NCBI GenBank assembly: GCA_018817995.1
Contig: JAHISW010000064.1
Coordinates: 1-5,314 of the forward strand
From: Patescibacteria group bacterium
GTDB taxonomy: Bacteria > Patescibacteriota > Minisyncoccia > JAHISW01 > Tagabacteraceae
DNA length: 5,314 bases
Direction of reading: 5' to 3'
Position 1 is the first letter of the stretch; every line of letters starts with the position of its first letter. Positions 4,302 to 5,314 of the stretch are shown piece by piece. A model generated the notes under the pieces. That model made no database searches. It saw only the letters and a program-made list of their open reading frames with translations, and was not told where the DNA came from. The position numbers were made by a program, and so were the translations under genes.

Positions 4302-5314
4302 AGATATCATCGGGATTGTGGATTGTGTAAACTGTCTTCCATTCACTATAGGTGTTTAGTGCTTCTGTTCCTGCTTCGCGCCATCCTGTGCCAGAATTTT
4401 TTAGGCCACCAAAAGGCATGTGGGGCTCGCTTCCATAAGTGTGTCCGTTTATTGACACTACTCCCACACGGCATCTTTCTTGAAAGACTTGCGCTCGGTT
4501 TATACTTTTTGTATGGATAGCGGCTGTTAATCCAAATGGAGAATTGTTTGTGATGTCTAGTGCTTCTTGCAGATTTTTGACTTTAAAAAGAATAGCCACA
4601 GGTCCAAATAATTCTGTCTTAGAGATTGTATCTTCTGGATCAACATCTTCTAAAATGGTTGGTTCCATGTAATATCCGAATTTGTTGCCATCAGATAGTC
4701 TTTTGCCCCCGGCAATAATTTTTGCCCCTTGGGTTTTTGCTAAATTTAAAAAATTGCATATTTTGTCTCTAGCAGAAGAGCTTATAAGAGGACCGAAATC
4801 ATCGGTGTCTTTTACGCCAATTTTTAATTTTTTAGTTCTTGCAAGTAATTTTTCTTTGAAGTTTTCATAAATAGAATCAAACACGATGATTCGGCTACCA
4901 GATGCGCATCTTTGTCCTGCGCTACTAAAAGCTGAAAGGACGGTGCTTTCTAAGGCTTGTTCTAAATCTGCATCGTCGCAAACAACTAGAGCATTTTTAC
5001 CACCAAGTTCTAGGCAAATTTTTACCAATCTTTTTCCGGCTGTTTCTTGGATGTGTCTCCCCGTTTCTACTGAACCTGTAAAGCTTATCAGGTCAATTCT
5101 GGGGTCTTCTATCAAATACTGACCCGTTTCTTTTCCAAGTCCTTGGACTACAGAAAGAACGCCTTTGGGTAAGCCAGCTTCTTTTAATATTTTTGCGATA
5201 ACAATAGATGTGTAAGGAGTGTTTTCCGATGGTTTTAATACTACTATGTTGCCACAAAGTAGAGCAGGGAAGACTTTCCATGCAAAACCAGCAACAGGAT
5301 TATTTGCAGGATTA
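4300..5314 (-). CDS. NAD(P)-dependent aldehyde dehydrogenase, N-terminus outside window
   Basis: ALDH-superfamily enzyme that oxidises an aldehyde to a carboxylate through a thiohemiacetal. The frame is open without a stop from base 5313 to the TAG at 4302-4300, giving 337 residues. The roughly 150-170 missing N-terminal residues make up the usual 480-500. An annotation starting at the internal TTG at 5115 would wrongly cut off 66 conserved residues. In visible numbering: catalytic Asn N4 (in NPANNP), cofactor Lys K27 (LKPSE), FTGS 78-81, general base E102 (LELGGK), nucleophile C136 (GQRC), and ribose-binding E234 (ELFGPV). These spacings match Asn169, Lys192, Glu268, Cys302 and Glu399 of ALDH2-type enzymes within a residue or so. 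The ending (SEPHMPFGGLKNSGTGWREAG, then EALNTYSEWKTVY) recalls semialdehyde dehydrogenases such as ketoglutarate-semialdehyde dehydrogenase, but the true substrate is unknown. It is the first visible gene of the operon; its promoter lies beyond the window. Confidence 0.93.
   Translation of the reverse strand, partial: NPANNPVAGFAWKVFPALLCGNIVVLKPSENTPYTSIVIAKILKEAGLPKGVLSVVQGLGKETGQYLIEDPRIDLISFTGSVETGRHIQETAGKRLVKICLELGGKNALVVCDDADLEQALESTVLSAFSSAGQRCASGSRIIVFDSIYENFKEKLLARTKKLKIGVKDTDDFGPLISSSARDKICNFLNLAKTQGAKIIAGGKRLSDGNKFGYYMEPTILEDVDPEDTISKTELFGPVAILFKVKNLQEALDITNNSPFGLTAAIHTKSINRAQVFQERCRVGVVSINGHTYGSEPHMPFGGLKNSGTGWREAGTEALNTYSEWKTVYTIHNPDDI

Noticed and set aside
4044..4520. 158-residue reading frame on the + strand
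   Set aside because: Antisense to the SDR and aldehyde dehydrogenase, crossing their junction. Both sense genes have complete catalytic motifs, and this product shows no domain-like pattern.
5093..5281. 62-residue reading frame on the - strand
   Set aside because: Out of frame with, and entirely inside, the aldehyde dehydrogenase, whose true frame is open and full of family motifs. The frame shows no recognisable motif.
1..5314. Recoding of TGA, as in Gracilibacteria-type or Mycoplasma-type codes
   Set aside because: No in-frame TGA inside any of the genes. The SDR ends at a TGA exactly where the family ends, and Trp is encoded by TGG.
1..5314. CRISPR array, tRNA or rRNA gene, transposase or integrase
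   Set aside because: No regularly spaced repeats, cloverleaf-like segment, rRNA-like stretch or transposase motif was seen on either strand. Gaps between genes are all under 70 bases.

Overview
This window looks like part of a surface-polysaccharide or sugar-modification locus from an AT-rich bacterium. Coding is dense, the standard code is used (TGA is a stop, Trp is TGG), and genes are separated by a few bases or overlap. Nothing here fixes the phylum. The gene density, short AT-rich spacers and glycan-type content would fit an uncultivated lineage such as Patescibacteria, but that is a guess.

Left part, + strand (1-1593). It opens with the C-terminal end of a probable membrane protein. 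Two class I SAM-dependent methyltransferases follow, 256 and 177 residues long and divergent from each other. A long palindrome fills most of the 50-base gap between them. The second methyltransferase carries a run of eight G just upstream of its SAM-binding motif. Loss or gain of one G would end the protein within a few codons, so the gene is a candidate for phase variation. Its isoleucine codon choice also differs clearly from that of the first methyltransferase.

Centre (1594-1658). The two transcription directions converge here on a perfectly symmetric hairpin, with an A6 tract on one side and a T6 tract on the other. It should terminate transcription from both sides.

Right part, - strand (5314 down to 1659). 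A tight three-gene operon reads aldehyde dehydrogenase (N-terminus outside the window), then a short-chain dehydrogenase/reductase (SDR), then a fused full-length transketolase. The first junction is 8 bases and the second is a 4-base ATGA overlap. All three proteins keep their recognisable catalytic residues. Together they could oxidise or reduce a carbonyl sugar intermediate and transfer a two-carbon ketol unit, which would suit synthesis of an unusual sugar. The substrate cannot be read from the sequence. The two methyltransferases on the facing strand could modify a glycan from the same locus, but that link rests on proximity alone.
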